DNA from: Pseudobdellovibrio sp.
GTDB lineage: Bacteria > Bdellovibrionota > Bdellovibrionia > Bdellovibrionales > Bdellovibrionaceae
Assembly: GCA_020696855.1 (NCBI GenBank)
Contig: JAJFMT010000019.1
Coordinates: forward strand, 1 to 34,184
Direction: 5' to 3'
Length of the DNA: 34,184 nucleotides
Position 1 is the first letter of the stretch, and each line of letters opens with the position of its first letter. Shown here one piece after another: positions 34,071 to 34,184 of the stretch. A model generated the notes under the pieces. The model was not told the DNA's origin. It searched no databases and saw only the letters and a list, made by a program, of their open reading frames with translations. The position numbers and the translations under genes were made by a program.

Positions 34071-34184
34071 ATGAAAATGACTAGATTTATTCCTTTGATT
34101 TTCTGCATGTTGTCTACTTATCAAACGGTTCAAGCTGAGGAAGTCTACAAACCCTTCGTGGCCGGCCGGTTCGACACTTATTTG
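34071..34184 (+). CDS. Secreted protein of unknown function, N-terminal part
   Basis: Only the first 38 codons are in the window. A signal peptide ending TVQA is followed by EEVYKPFVAGRFDTYL. ATGs at 34065, 34071 and 34077 are in the same frame, and none has a good ribosome site. It is divergent from the MFS gene. The mature start gives no family clue. Confidence 0.5.
   Translation, partial: MKMTRFIPLIFCMLSTYQTVQAEEVYKPFVAGRFDTYL

Overview
The window looks like a chromosomal segment of a Bdellovibrio-type predatory bacterium (Bdellovibrionota). This rests on style rather than a marker gene: the base composition is moderately AT-rich, and many genes encode exported or membrane proteins I cannot name. 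There is also a very strongly codon-biased outer-membrane barrel gene with a tandem paralogue, and a nucleoside-type uptake system next to a secreted nuclease. No rRNA or tRNA gene, insertion sequence, integrase or CRISPR array was seen. Coding density is high and the segment reads as ordinary chromosome with lineage-specific genes in it.

Layout, left to right. (1) 1-3732, minus strand: the start of a D-Ala-D-Ala carboxypeptidase (S13), then a large lipoprotein that appears to carry two uracil-DNA-glycosylase-like folds, then a small secreted protein. (2) 3751-7471: mutY (minus) diverges from pgi-speB-msrA (plus) across an 85-bp gap. Neither first gene has a Shine-Dalgarno sequence, and the pgi promoter lies almost on its start codon. 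(3) 7480-12379, minus: rnr, ubiB and a LysR-type regulator form one unit. The 3' end of rnr overlaps ubiB by 146 bp out of frame. (4) 12380-12925: 546 bp without a convincing gene, holding the leader and a probable promoter of the barrel gene. (5) 12926-15233, plus: two tandem outer-membrane barrel paralogues separated by a strong terminator, the first with highly biased codons. (6) 15341-21973, minus: an FAD amine/amino-acid oxidase, a complete BMP-type (nucleoside-family) ABC importer, and a secreted S1/P1-like zinc nuclease. (7) 22143-27839, plus: a tricorn-type protease, two uncharacterised membrane proteins, and trmO. (8) 27901-29644, plus: a 2OG-Fe(II) oxygenase and a membrane-anchored protein of unknown function, ending in a 35-bp tandem hairpin repeat. 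(9) 29721-34003, minus: an MFS exporter, a rhodanese-like protein and valS form one unit. A secreted protein starts at the right edge.

How the genes may work together (inference): the secreted nuclease, the nucleoside-type importer and the oxidase would suit a cell that digests prey nucleic acids and amines and takes up the products. MsrA and MutY repair oxidative damage. RNase R, ValS and TrmO serve RNA turnover and translation. The parts most worth a second look are the exported double UDG-like lipoprotein, the barrel tandem and its long leader, the membrane-protein pair at 25458-27120, the rnr/ubiB overlap, and the hairpin repeat at 29631.
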